A stretch of DNA of 22,651 nucleotides from positions 1 to 22,651 of IMG/VR virus record IMGVR_UViG_3300009408_000033. One strand, written 5' to 3'. The position numbers and the translations under genes are program-made. The stretch comes from a virus. Below, one piece after another: positions 1-8,098 of this stretch (position 1 is its first letter; the number at the start of each line of letters is the position of its first letter). The notes under the pieces are model-generated. The model saw only the letters and a list, made by a program, of their open reading frames with translations. It was not told where the DNA came from and ran no database searches.

Positions 1-210
1 CCCTTCGTCATCGTCATCGTCATCGTCATCCCCTTCGTCATCGTCATCGTCATCGTCATCCCCTTCGTCATCGTCATCGTCATCGTCATCCCCTTCGTCA
101 TCGTCATCGTCATCGTCATCGTCAAACTCACAACCACACGCTTCTAGCTCCCCTTCGTCATCGTCATCGTCATCGTCATCGTCAAACTCACAACCACACG
201 CTTCTAGCTC
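1..210. repeat. Perfect tandem repeats inside the portal gene (30-bp units in two types)
   Basis: Seven consecutive 30-bp blocks. Read on the coding (minus) strand from 210 down: block A (codes ELEACGCEFD, 210-181), block B (Asp8-Glu-Gly, 180-151), A (150-121), then B four times (120-1). All B copies are identical and both A copies are identical. Block B is itself a run of the hexamer GATGAC. The array reaches position 1, so its true length is unknown. It may be real slippage expansion in an acidic loop or an assembly artefact at a contig end. Confidence 0.95.
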
Positions 211-1143
211 TTCGTGGTCTATGTCTCCGTGGTATTCCCACACTTCATAGCGATTGTTATCATTAATAGTTGTTATGCCGCCCATGGCTCTAAGCTCTTG
301 CAGGCGAGAATTACTTTTGTTTGATTCGCTCGGGTCAGTTAATAAAATCTCTTCAATCTGGTCATCCATAAAGCCGGGCAAGCCCTTTAACTTTTTAAGG
401 TCTGCTTTGCTCATGAAATGGCGTTCAAACGTAAAACCTGCATCTTCAATTTTAGCCACCGACATATCGGGAAAGAAATTCCAATAGTCCACACGTTGTG
501 GCACGGGGGTTGTTTCTTCAACCACGTTTAAGTGATGCACGTCATCTTCTTGCTGCCATGCTTTACGAGTGCGACCTATAATAAATGGCCCTTTTAAAAT
601 ACCCGTGCCTACTTCAATGGCATCGCTAATTATTTCACGGCATTCAATGGCATACTTGCCTTCGGTTAATTGGTCGTCTATCTCCTTTTCCATGTTAGCA
701 GCGCTTTCTTTAAACTCGTCTAACACCGCTTGCGACATTTCACCAATCGTCATGCCTTGGTCAACACCATTTTCAACATAAGGGTCTTGGTTTTTTAACT
801 CTTTGGTAAACTGGGGCACGGGCGTATGCTCAATTGCCCAATTTTTATCATCACTGGGAAACAACATATCGCCCAAACGACCTTTTGCAATATTGCACTG
901 AGTGCGCGTTAAATTAACAAAGGCACTACTTTTAGTATCATCGTCATCTAAAATGGCTTGAATTTTGGCATCATACTTTCCCTTAATGCGCCGTAAATCG
1001 TCCATCCAACGTTCTTCAATTTCTGTCCGTAAACCCACTTGCTTCATCGCAGAGGTATGCAAACGATGGGCAAAGCCACGAATAATATCATTGCTGCTTT
1101 TCTCTTCTTCGTCATCAACAACGTGCATCATTTCTTTATTCAT
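1..1143 (-). CDS. Phage portal (head-tail connector) protein, partial, 3' end beyond window
   Basis: The frame is open from an ATG at 1143 to the window edge, giving 381 codons with no stop. The portal forms the ring at the unique capsid vertex through which terminase pumps DNA. Evidence is its place directly after terminase (the terL stop is 3 nt upstream) and a sequence style I recognise from podovirus-type portals: an acidic N-terminus, then a segment GRLGDMLFPSDDKNW near residue 90, and YWNFFPDMSV near residue 230. The odd part is from residue 312 on: ELEACGCEFD, then eight Asp plus Glu-Gly, the same pair again, then three more Asp8-Glu-Gly units up to the edge. Portals of this type are normally well over 500 residues, so a large part is missing. 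The ribosome-binding site is weak (GGG 10 nt before the ATG), so translation may be coupled to terL. Confidence 0.72.
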   Translation of the reverse strand, partial: MNKEMMHVVDDEEEKSSNDIIRGFAHRLHTSAMKQVGLRTEIEERWMDDLRRIKGKYDAKIQAILDDDDTKSSAFVNLTRTQCNIAKGRLGDMLFPSDDKNWAIEHTPVPQFTKELKNQDPYVENGVDQGMTIGEMSQAVLDEFKESAANMEKEIDDQLTEGKYAIECREIISDAIEVGTGILKGPFIIGRTRKAWQQEDDVHHLNVVEETTPVPQRVDYWNFFPDMSVAKIEDAGFTFERHFMSKADLKKLKGLPGFMDDQIEEILLTDPSESNKSNSRLQELRAMGGITTINDNNRYEVWEYHGDIDHEELEACGCEFDDDDDDDDDEGELEACGCEFDDDDDDDDDEGDDDDDDDDEGDDDDDDDDEGDDDDDDDDEG

Positions 1144-1146
1144 TTT

Positions 1147-2442
1147 TTAAAAACCCATACTCGAATCAGACACACCGCCTGAATGAAAATTATTATGACT
1201 ACTACCAAACTCACCCACTGGATACGCAAAGGTTAATGCCAATGCATCGGCTTCGTCGGGTGAGCGCAATCCTCTTTTCTTCATGTTTTCTTTTTTCTCA
1301 ATCATTAATCTGCTTTTGCTGTCGTAATGGTATTCGGGCGCACATAAATCACCTCGCAACGAGCTTTTGTCGGGTATTTTGCACGGTGGCTCTTTAAACC
1401 ACTCGGCCATTTCGCCCCACATTTCTGCACGTTTATTACCGTATTTTTCAAAGTCTAATGCCCTGTTTGCACTATTAACCGCCGTTAATCTATCGCCATA
1501 ACCTAGCTCTCTTAGCCTATCGACTACGCCAGCGCCCAAGCCACCAACATCGACAAACACCATACGAATAGGGTTAGGCGTTTTGTCTTTGTTTTTAATT
1601 TCTTTAACAATTAAGCCGGTCACTTGCATGGTGTCTAATTGCGAATAACTCTTTAAGCCAAACGCGACACGACCACGACGATAAATAAACGACGATCTGT
1701 CATCGCCAAACCGTGCAGGGTCAACACCCAATACCAATGCACCTTGTTGCTGGGCATCTTCATCGGTTCTTGCGGCTGTGACCCATTCGGGCTGAATAAG
1801 CGCTTTATCAAAATTGGTTAAGCACTCGCCTTCCCAAATATGCCGATATTTTTTATAGTCCTTTTTCTTTAGCTCGTCTTTTTCCTTTTTAAGCTCTTCA
1901 GGGAACCATTTGTTATCACGCCAGTTAACCTTAACCACCAATGCGCCTTCTGGTGGATACATCACAAAACGTTGATAGGTTGGGTCAAACTCATCAAAAG
2001 GGTTAAAGCTAATCCAAATTTCAGAACCGGGCTTTCTAATAGTTGGGATCAACACTTCCCATGATCTGTCTGAAACATTTTCTGCTTCTTCAATCCATAC
2101 AATGTCTGCACCTTCGAGTGATTTAATGTTGCCCGTGTTACGCGCTAAACCAATAAAGATAAACTCAGTGCCATTTAATCCCTTAATCGAATTATCTGTA
2201 ATAATATAAAACCACTCCAAATTAAGCCGTTGAATCGTGTCACTAAGCAGCTTATGCACCGACTGCGAAATAGACGTTTGAAACTCTCTTGCACACGCAA
2301 TTAACAGTTCGCTATCTACACCTTTTAATAATAAAACCTGAGCAAATCCCCAGCTTTTTGCACCACCACGGCCACCATAAAAAATCTTATATCGACACTT
2401 ATAAAATAAAGGCTCAAACGCTTTGCCTATTTCAAGCTTCAA
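1147..2442 (-). CDS. terL: Terminase large subunit (packaging ATPase/nuclease)
   Basis: 431 residues, full length for PBSX-type (Terminase_3) large subunits. The N-terminal ATPase has Walker A GGRGGAKS (residues 23-30) and Walker B IVWIEE (114-119). The C-terminal RNase H-like nuclease has Asp241 in GVDPARFGDD, Asp298 in FVDVGG and a late acidic motif DEADALAL near residue 405. It drives ATP-dependent DNA translocation through the portal and cuts concatemers. The start is a TTG at 2442, two bases after the terS stop and without a good Shine-Dalgarno site, so translational coupling to terS is likely. The N-terminus fits the family, which argues that little is missing. The portal gene follows 3 nt after the stop. 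Confidence 0.95.
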   Translation of the reverse strand: MKLEIGKAFEPLFYKCRYKIFYGGRGGAKSWGFAQVLLLKGVDSELLIACAREFQTSISQSVHKLLSDTIQRLNLEWFYIITDNSIKGLNGTEFIFIGLARNTGNIKSLEGADIVWIEEAENVSDRSWEVLIPTIRKPGSEIWISFNPFDEFDPTYQRFVMYPPEGALVVKVNWRDNKWFPEELKKEKDELKKKDYKKYRHIWEGECLTNFDKALIQPEWVTAARTDEDAQQQGALVLGVDPARFGDDRSSFIYRRGRVAFGLKSYSQLDTMQVTGLIVKEIKNKDKTPNPIRMVFVDVGGLGAGVVDRLRELGYGDRLTAVNSANRALDFEKYGNKRAEMWGEMAEWFKEPPCKIPDKSSLRGDLCAPEYHYDSKSRLMIEKKENMKKRGLRSPDEADALALTFAYPVGEFGSSHNNFHSGGVSDSSMGF

Positions 2443-2444
2443 AA

Positions 2445-2948
2445 CTACACAAACTCTATTTCAAAGTTCATATCCTTATCTACGCTGTGAATCGTCTTTT
2501 CAGAGAATGAACCTGTTAACTTACCCTGCAAATCAATCGCACCTTTCACTCCATTAGCATCAAACTTTTGAATAGTTTCTGTGGTTTTATTTCCATCTTC
2601 ATTAATAACAGTATTTGTATAAGCAACATCACCAAAGCAATAATCCATTAAACGCCTAGAGTCTTTAATTAACTGAGCAGCATTCACATCCGCTTTAAAA
2701 GAAACATCCTCTGTCTTAATCTCTAAATACTTAACCATCGCTGGTCGTTTAAACAACTCACTGGCTCTTTTTTCAGCCGTGCGCTCGGTAGCGCGTGGGT
2801 GCAACACCATGTAACAGCGTTTTTTATTATTCGTAAATTCTTTGCTACCACCACGATATAAATCAGCAATCGCACGTTCTGAAGCTTTAAGTCCGTAATC
2901 GGCTGTTAAGTTGAATTTATCGCTATGTATATTGTCTTCATCAATCAT
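2445..2948 (-). CDS. terS: Terminase small subunit
   Basis: 167 residues, similar in layout to Terminase_2 family small subunits: an N-terminal helix-turn-helix region with a conserved-looking segment YMVLHPRATERTAEKRASEL (about residues 46-65), a central helical oligomerisation part, and a C-terminal stretch GAIDLQGKLTGSFSEK, which corresponds to the family's 'ALxLLGKxLGxF' tail. It recognises the packaging site and presents DNA to TerL. The ATG at 2948 has a good site AGAGAG six bases upstream. It is the first gene after a terminator at 3003-3027, so it either has its own promoter in 2949-3122 or depends on antitermination from upstream late transcription. Confidence 0.85.
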   Translation of the reverse strand: MIDEDNIHSDKFNLTADYGLKASERAIADLYRGGSKEFTNNKKRCYMVLHPRATERTAEKRASELFKRPAMVKYLEIKTEDVSFKADVNAAQLIKDSRRLMDYCFGDVAYTNTVINEDGNKTTETIQKFDANGVKGAIDLQGKLTGSFSEKTIHSVDKDMNFEIEFV

Positions 2949-3002
2949 TTTTCTCTCTGTTGGGGCATAACCGCAAACGCGCCGGTACTTTCATACGGGC
3001 AT

Positions 3003-3027
3003 AAAAAAACCCGAATTAACGGGTTTT
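3003..3027 (-). terminator. Rho-independent terminator between fibre/lysis operon and terminase genes
   Basis: The minus strand reads an 8-bp perfect stem AAAACCCG/CGGGTTTT with a 6-nt loop, followed by T7. It is nearly symmetrical but the T-tract favours the minus strand. It would stop transcription coming from the genes at 3123-9867 unless antiterminated. Confidence 0.8.
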
Positions 3028-3122
3028 GAATTGAATATAAATTGCATCTAACAACCACTAGATGCTGTGGGTTCTCGTTGGGGTTTTACCCCGTATCAAC
3101 GTCACTCGTCAGCAAAGCTGGG
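3028..3122. other. Structured non-coding leader upstream of terS
   Basis: No credible gene. It holds a perfect 7-bp hairpin at 3044-3065 (GCATCTA, 8-nt loop, TAGATGC) and a second GGGG/CCCC hairpin at 3080-3092 flanked by GTT/AAC that extend the stem with a bulge. With the terminator at 3003-3027 this makes three successive hairpins just before terS. In many phages cos or pac sites lie here, but nothing in the sequence proves a cutting site. Confidence 0.4.
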
Positions 3123-3392
3123 CTAATTAATAATCTGACTAATAACCTTTTCTGCAAGCAAATCGGCTTTACGCGCTTCATCAGAACTAATAAAAAAACG
3201 ATATGGTTTAGCATATTTTTTCATAAAATTAGGCTCATACTCATTTAACGTTATTGATAGATATTCTTCTTTTGTAAATTGATCTTCTAAAAGATCATAA
3301 GGATATTTAGAAAACTTAAAACAAGTCATGTCTGAACTATGTAACCCCACACAGATTAATACCGATGTATTTATGTATGCTCGATTAACCAT
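3123..3392 (-). CDS. Hypothetical protein in late operon (89 aa)
   Basis: I do not recognise this protein. It has a hydrophobic patch near the N-terminus (YINTSVLICVGL), then a charged part with several Tyr/Phe, and ends in a short amphipathic helix. I chose the ATG at 3392 because GGAAAA lies seven bases upstream; a TTG at 3407, adjoining the previous stop, would add five residues but has no ribosome-binding site of its own. It is the last gene of the late run before the terminator at 3003-3027. Confidence 0.6.
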   Translation of the reverse strand: MVNRAYINTSVLICVGLHSSDMTCFKFSKYPYDLLEDQFTKEEYLSITLNEYEPNFMKKYAKPYRFFISSDEARKADLLAEKVISQIIN

Positions 3393-3407
3393 AAATTTGT
3401 TTTCCAA

Positions 3408-3635
3408 TTAATCGATAATGTAAAAGATCGACTGCGCTAACATCATCAACAAATCATTGTTGTTGTTTTGTTGATCACTATTTTGACTAGGTGAATAATA
3501 CTTTTGTGCACCACTGCCAGGTTCAATAGGGTTGGGAACATCAATCACCCCACCACAAAAAACACCCAGCGAAGCCATCCCCAATGCTTTATTAGCACAT
3601 TGAGCACCTAAACTGGCTAAACCTAATGCAGACAT
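3408..3635 (-). CDS. Hypothetical small Gly/Ala- and Asn/Gln-rich protein (75 aa)
   Basis: Not recognised. The first 30 residues contain an internal repeat (ALGLASLGA, then ALGMASLGV), with three Cys at 13, 27 and nearby, and are mildly hydrophobic. The second half is Pro/Ser/Gln/Asn rich, with a run of four Asn, then a hydrophobic C-terminal helix. The ATG at 3635 directly follows the previous gene's stop (TAAATG), pointing to coupled translation in the virion-gene run. A small virion or fibre-associated protein is possible, but this is inference from position only. Confidence 0.6.
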   Translation of the reverse strand: MSALGLASLGAQCANKALGMASLGVFCGGVIDVPNPIEPGSGAQKYYSPSQNSDQQNNNNDLLMMLAQSIFYIID

Positions 3636-4208
3636 TTACTGTCTCTGGTGCGTTATGTTTCCACTGCCATCAACCAAGGCATCAACATCAATGCCTTGAG
3701 CATTAAAACTACCGTCAATATTATTCGTAACGGGTATAGCTGCATTCATGCCTAATCGTGTATGCACCTCATCAACCTTAGCGAGTTGAGCAATTTGAGA
3801 AGCATCCAATGCGGGTGTTGTGCCACCCGTATTAACTGTTTGTAATCCAGCGGAGTTATTGGCGATGGGTATTACATTGTTTGGTATAAAAATACCATTT
3901 TCTAAATCCCAACAATTATTATTAGAACTCTCAAAGCGTATAGACCACATACTGCCAGTGTTCTCACATCGTATTTTGTACGGTGCCAATATTTCTACTT
4001 TACGTGCATATGTAGAACCCACAATATTATACTCAGTATTGTGACTATAGGGAAAAGGCTCAGTACGACCCTCTTCTGTAGCCGCCCACAAACTCAAATC
4101 TTTTCTAAATTGATTCGTGTCCATTTTCCACAATGTGCCAACAACCTGAGTACAGTAGTTTTGTGGTATGTCTATAATGTGCGTTACTGGGTCTACCGAA
4201 ATTGGCAT
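3636..4208 (-). CDS. Conserved phage structural-type protein (190 aa)
   Basis: The sequence pattern ISVDPVTHIIDIPQNY at the start, then DTNQFRKDL, NNCWDLENGIF and NNSAGLQTVNTGG, matches a protein type I recognise from tail/fibre regions of phages and prophages of aquatic proteobacteria, with no firm function. Predicted mostly beta in the first two thirds, then a helical segment (ALDASQIAQLAKVDEVHTRLG, residues about 132-152) that could trimerise, then a short tail. It is two bases after the 570-residue gene, with which it normally travels, so a role in the virion (tail or fibre base) is likely. No signal peptide or membrane segment. Confidence 0.6.
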   Translation of the reverse strand: MPISVDPVTHIIDIPQNYCTQVVGTLWKMDTNQFRKDLSLWAATEEGRTEPFPYSHNTEYNIVGSTYARKVEILAPYKIRCENTGSMWSIRFESSNNNCWDLENGIFIPNNVIPIANNSAGLQTVNTGGTTPALDASQIAQLAKVDEVHTRLGMNAAIPVTNNIDGSFNAQGIDVDALVDGSGNITHQRQ

Positions 4209-4210
4209 TA

Positions 4211-5923
4211 TTAGGCATCCGAGTTGCGAATTGCGTTAACTGTCTGATTTGTGCTTCCTAATGTAATGGGCTGTATGTACGGCTCAATTAAATTTGCAGG
4301 ATCACGAATTTCAAGAACCGCTTTAATGTCTGAGCCATAAGTGTAAGTAAACTGTAAAGTACCCGCTGTGGCATTATTTAAAGTTGAATCTATATACGCA
4401 TTCCAAACGTAGGCACCCACCGTCACTTGTGATGCAAACGCATCACTAATCACGTAGGTGTTTGTTCCTGTATTTCTGGCGCTATAAGCCACCAATTGCA
4501 CCGAGCCATTATCTAATGTAATACGTAAAAAACCCGAATCAGGCGTATTATCAGGAATAGCATTAACAACCACCTCAACTTCTGCACCTAATAATGCTGT
4601 TGATAAGGTCATTTGTGAATTGTTGTACTGAGGATTATCGTCAGCATCAACAGCAACGCCATCCCAAGGATAAAGAGTCGCCGAGCCTTTGAACAAATTC
4701 CCTGCTGTAAAAACAATTACATCAGGTGGTGATATTACCGCTCCTGTTAAATCCGTTAACTTATCACTCGTCGTTAGGGCGCTAACAACGCCAAAACCAA
4801 AAGCAGCAATGATGGCTGCCCCTGTTGATGTGCCAATTAAGGGCGCTTCAACATCTTTAGTCACTACGCTCACATTCACCAAGCAAGCGGCTGTTGTGCT
4901 GTCTGAATTTATTACATCGTTATCACTTGGCGCAACACCAGACATTAATTGTATCCACATCTTAGTAGGGTTTGATACGCTATTAATTGCTAATAATTGA
5001 CCCGCGCCTGTAGACCAACTAACAGCCTCAAAAGCTGCAAAATCAACACCACTTTTAGTATCAACATCTATTTCATGCGTAATGCCTCTAAAAGACGCGG
5101 CTGGCAATCCATAAAGAGTTGCGGTAGAGCCATCATAAGCTTGCGATTTCACATATTCATATAAGTCATTGGTCGAGTTTGATCCCTTTGTCCAAGACGA
5201 ATAGTAAAACTCATCTGTCGTATCACCATCAGCATCAATAGCGCTATAGCCTTCAACTTGATTTGATATACCCACCAATGAAGTAATGACACCAATTGAG
5301 CTTGTATTATTAAGGTCAGCTTTTTGGTCAAGAGCCAACGTATTTTTACCACGCTCAGAGCCATTAATAGCAAACTCTTTCCACGTTTTATTCCAAGCTC
5401 TAGTTGTACCAATTAAACGTCTACCGTCAATATCAACACCGTTCTCACGAACCTTAACTAAAAATTTATGAGATATATTTGTTGTGGAATGCAAACCAAA
5501 CCCTAAAGCATCAGGGTCATTATTCCAAAAATCATTGGCGAGCTTCAAACCGGATTGTAAAACGTGAATTTTAGGGCAATTACCAAACACTGTAATGCCA
5601 TCCCAAATATCTTCCGTTTGATTTGAACCCGATGTAATGCTGCAATCGTATAAATGTTCTATGGCAACACCCGTCACCGTATAGCCATTTTTAAGTAAAA
5701 TGATAAAATTTGTAAATCGCTTAGATGCTATGGGCTTCGCTCTATCAATGAGGTCATCATTGATAGATGCAGAGTTATCCGATAAATCAGCCAACCAACG
5801 ATGAAATTCTATACCACTTCCGTAAGATGGATTAGCACCACCATGTGCATCACCAATATAATCAATAACTTTACTGGCATTTACAGACCAATCCGCATCT
5901 ACCATTGAATATGTCGCGGCCAT
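4211..5923 (-). CDS. Large phage virion-type protein (570 aa), function unassigned
   Basis: N-terminal pattern ATYSMVDADWSV, YIGDAHGGANPSYGSGIEFH, FHRWLADLSD and later AIEHLYDCSIT is a family I recognise from marine phage genomes, where it is annotated only as a structural or hypothetical protein. No enzymatic motif is visible. The protein is rich in Ser, Thr, Asn and beta-type segments, with Asp/Asn-rich turns, as expected for a tail or fibre component. It starts at an ATG that overlaps the previous stop by one base (TAATG). It sits with the 110- and 190-residue proteins downstream of the fibre-like protein, suggesting one assembly. Confidence 0.65.
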   Translation of the reverse strand: MAATYSMVDADWSVNASKVIDYIGDAHGGANPSYGSGIEFHRWLADLSDNSASINDDLIDRAKPIASKRFTNFIILLKNGYTVTGVAIEHLYDCSITSGSNQTEDIWDGITVFGNCPKIHVLQSGLKLANDFWNNDPDALGFGLHSTTNISHKFLVKVRENGVDIDGRRLIGTTRAWNKTWKEFAINGSERGKNTLALDQKADLNNTSSIGVITSLVGISNQVEGYSAIDADGDTTDEFYYSSWTKGSNSTNDLYEYVKSQAYDGSTATLYGLPAASFRGITHEIDVDTKSGVDFAAFEAVSWSTGAGQLLAINSVSNPTKMWIQLMSGVAPSDNDVINSDSTTAACLVNVSVVTKDVEAPLIGTSTGAAIIAAFGFGVVSALTTSDKLTDLTGAVISPPDVIVFTAGNLFKGSATLYPWDGVAVDADDNPQYNNSQMTLSTALLGAEVEVVVNAIPDNTPDSGFLRITLDNGSVQLVAYSARNTGTNTYVISDAFASQVTVGAYVWNAYIDSTLNNATAGTLQFTYTYGSDIKAVLEIRDPANLIEPYIQPITLGSTNQTVNAIRNSDA

Positions 5924-6255
5924 TACTCAACTCCTACAAAATCTATATCGTAATAAATGGATGCTAAAATCCCCAAACCTTCTTGAACCTTCGCCAATGC
6001 CAACACTGCCTCTGCTTTTCTCGCATTAGCTACTTTCGTCACAATATAAGCATCTAAATTAGGTATATTCAAAGGTAGCATAGCGTCTTTAGAATAATAC
6101 TTAATGCCGCTATCAATGCCGTAACTTCTTAGTTTTCCGCTTATTGATATATTGTGAGGAGAGTTTTCGCCAACAACCATATGAAATTCACTATATTGCA
6201 AATGATCTAAATCAACTGCGGGTATAGAGCCTAAAACACCTGTCTTAATTGCCAT
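5923..6255 (-). CDS. Hypothetical late-operon protein (110 aa)
   Basis: Not recognised. It is soluble, with no membrane segment; the C-terminal half is helical and Ala-rich (TKVANARKAEAVLALAKVQEG, about residues 73-93), ending in a hydrophobic strand. The ribosome-binding site AGGAATAAAG ends directly before the ATG at 6255, within the end of the fibre-like gene. The stop overlaps the next start (TAATG), so translation with the 570-residue protein is coupled. A chaperone, adaptor or minor virion part are all possible. Confidence 0.6.
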   Translation of the reverse strand: MAIKTGVLGSIPAVDLDHLQYSEFHMVVGENSPHNISISGKLRSYGIDSGIKYYSKDAMLPLNIPNLDAYIVTKVANARKAEAVLALAKVQEGLGILASIYYDIDFVGVE

Positions 6256-6257
6256 CT

Positions 6258-7526
6258 TTATTCCTGATCACTTATCATATAAACAGAGCCGGAATACCCG
6301 CCTCCCGTTAAAACGCCTTTGCTTTTACCTTCTTGATAAAAGGGTTGAACCGTTGCTTTTCTGCCCTGTATTATTAAAGGCTGAACTCCTGTAAATTCAG
6401 GAGTAACATTAATCTCACCATTCACATCAGAAGTTCCCGAACTAATTTCAGTACCTTGAGGTAAAGTACCGCCAATATCTGCATAGATATAAAGATCAAC
6501 ACCCTGTATTTCTAAAAGTGTTTGTGCGTCATAAGCCGTGATACCTAAAGGTACTGTAAAAGCACCTGGTTGATCACAACCAATAGGCCATCCAGTAAAA
6601 GGTTGACCGTCAATATCTTTATTATTGGATGCTGAAATATCACCTCTTACCACCAAATCAAGACCCGATGTTTCTATTGAGTTACCTGCTTTAAGGTGTG
6701 GGTTTAGACCTGCAAGATTCTCTATCTCGTTAGCAGGAACAAGATTAATGGTTGGGTTTGTTCCCCAAGCTGTGCCATCGCTAGATGCATTATTAGAGGC
6801 TTCTAATACATTAGTTAACCCAGTACTAAAATCCTCTGCGTTACCTAATCCTAAACAGTTAATTGTGGTTGTTAATGCACTACCATTACTATTAGAATCA
6901 AAACCTCTTGACGTACAATTTAACGCTACGCAATTAAGCTGCCTACCTCCATTGTAGGATTCAGTGTAAAATCCAACTTGGGAATTAAAAGCTAGACAAC
7001 TTATTGCGGTAGGTATATTTGCTGAGGTATCATATCTAAACTCAAAGGCACGTTTATCTGCCTGACTTATCAAACCAATCCCTACTGCATTACCATGTAA
7101 TTGAAGTGTTCTAATCCCAGTACCAGTACCATTACCAGTGGAGAAAAACTCTAAAAACAAAACCAACACATTTCCACTAAATAAGTACTTGTCAGCATAA
7201 GCTATAGTGTTGCTTATTTTTATTCCTGTGTTGGGTAGTCCTGAGTGTTCATAAGATGGAGCAGCCCTAACAACAACCCAATTATCAATAAAAGTGAAGT
7301 TACCAGTACTTATACCTACTACCTCAGTATAAGAATAAAACACATCAAAATAAGGAGACTCATTTGACCCAGTTGTTGAAGATATATCCCTACTACCATA
7401 AGTAGCATCTGCTATAGCAGCAGATAAACTAGAAAATGTAGCAGCATAGGTAAACCCAGTATCATCAGATACAACATCACCAGTTCTTGATACATCGCTA
7501 ATAGCAACATAGACTTTAGTAGGCAT
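6258..7526 (-). CDS. Probable tail fibre/spike protein with beta-helix-like repeats (422 aa)
   Basis: The central part (about residues 95-260) is a series of short hydrophobic strands separated by Asn/Gly/Ser turns (INCLGLGN, LNCVALNCTS, AISCLAFNS), typical of right-handed parallel beta-helix folds used in phage spikes. A C-terminal beta domain follows (about 300-422) with TAYDAQTLLEIQGVDLYIYAD. The N-terminus MPTKVYVAISDVSRTGD is like that of phage virion proteins. It is likely a receptor-binding protein, inferred from fold signs and position. The ATG at 7526 immediately follows the stop of the small lipoprotein gene (TAAATG). No catalytic motif for a depolymerase could be picked out by eye. 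Confidence 0.6.
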   Translation of the reverse strand: MPTKVYVAISDVSRTGDVVSDDTGFTYAATFSSLSAAIADATYGSRDISSTTGSNESPYFDVFYSYTEVVGISTGNFTFIDNWVVVRAAPSYEHSGLPNTGIKISNTIAYADKYLFSGNVLVLFLEFFSTGNGTGTGIRTLQLHGNAVGIGLISQADKRAFEFRYDTSANIPTAISCLAFNSQVGFYTESYNGGRQLNCVALNCTSRGFDSNSNGSALTTTINCLGLGNAEDFSTGLTNVLEASNNASSDGTAWGTNPTINLVPANEIENLAGLNPHLKAGNSIETSGLDLVVRGDISASNNKDIDGQPFTGWPIGCDQPGAFTVPLGITAYDAQTLLEIQGVDLYIYADIGGTLPQGTEISSGTSDVNGEINVTPEFTGVQPLIIQGRKATVQPFYQEGKSKGVLTGGGYSGSVYMISDQE

Positions 7527-7637
7527 TTAGCGAGTAAAACGAAAATTAGAAGGAAGAAACAGAATCACACTTAGCAATTCCCCTTCAACACATGAAGTTG
7601 TTAAAGCAATGGCAAGTAAAAGTATGTATTTTTTCAT
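7527..7637 (-). CDS. Predicted small lipoprotein (36 aa), candidate outer spanin
   Basis: A short gene beginning ATG at 7637. The product starts MKKYILLLAIALTTSC: two Lys, a hydrophobic core and a Cys at position 16, which fits a lipoprotein signal peptide, though the residue at -3 is Thr rather than Leu/Val/Ile. The mature part would be only 21 residues. The start overlaps the stop of the 154-residue TM protein (ATGA), and its stop abuts the next ATG (TAAATG), strongly suggesting it is a real coupled gene. Phage outer spanins follow inner spanins in this way, but 21 mature residues is very short for one. It could instead be a lysis-type or unknown lipoprotein. Confidence 0.6.
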   Translation of the reverse strand: MKKYILLLAIALTTSCVEGELLSVILFLPSNFRFTR

Positions 7638-8098
7638 TTAATTTGCATCTTAAGAATGTAATCTCTTAGCGAGTTGTAATTGCGCTGCTGTGTTGCGCTT
7701 AATTTATTGTAATTTTCTTGCTGTATGTCTGTTAAATTTTCTAGCTTAACGCTGAACTTATCTTGTGTGATTTTAAGATCATCTATTGATGAAACCACGG
7801 CACCCATTTCTATATTTTGTTTAAAAATTAAATTATCAACAGAACCCTGAGTAACTAACGTGCTCTTTAGTTTTGTGATGTCTTCTGCATTTGTATCGAT
7901 GTCTGCAAACGATAAGGTGATTGATTTAAAAGCACCGCCGCCGATAATTAATAAACTAAGCACAAAAGCTAATGGCACACTCTTATTAAACTGCCAGCCC
8001 TTATTGTTATCAACTAATGCTTGAGGCTTTTGCATCGAGTATAATGTCTCACGAATTGCTCTTAAGTCACCTCTGCGCTCATCGCCTTCGTAGCTCAT
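7634..8098 (-). CDS. Single-pass membrane protein with coiled-coil tail (154 aa), candidate inner spanin
   Basis: A hydrophilic N-terminus of about 38 residues (MSYEGDERRGDLRAIRETL) is followed by one membrane segment (VPLAFVLSLLIIGGGAF, about 41-57) and then roughly 95 residues that are helical and rich in Gln, Asn, Lys and Leu with heptad-like spacing. Orientation N-in, C-periplasm is likely. This is the shape of an inner spanin, and the lipoprotein gene directly overlaps its 3' end. No sequence family recognised with certainty. Its start overlaps the stop of the receiver-domain gene (ATGA), placing it firmly in the lysis cassette. Confidence 0.6.
   Translation of the reverse strand: MSYEGDERRGDLRAIRETLYSMQKPQALVDNNKGWQFNKSVPLAFVLSLLIIGGGAFKSITLSFADIDTNAEDITKLKSTLVTQGSVDNLIFKQNIEMGAVVSSIDDLKITQDKFSVKLENLTDIQQENYNKLSATQQRNYNSLRDYILKMQIK

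Noticed and set aside
1-210. CRISPR array
   Set aside because: The repeats are directly adjacent without spacers and keep a protein reading frame.
254-1150. Several plus-strand open frames in the portal region
   Set aside because: They are antisense to a continuous portal frame with clear protein character.
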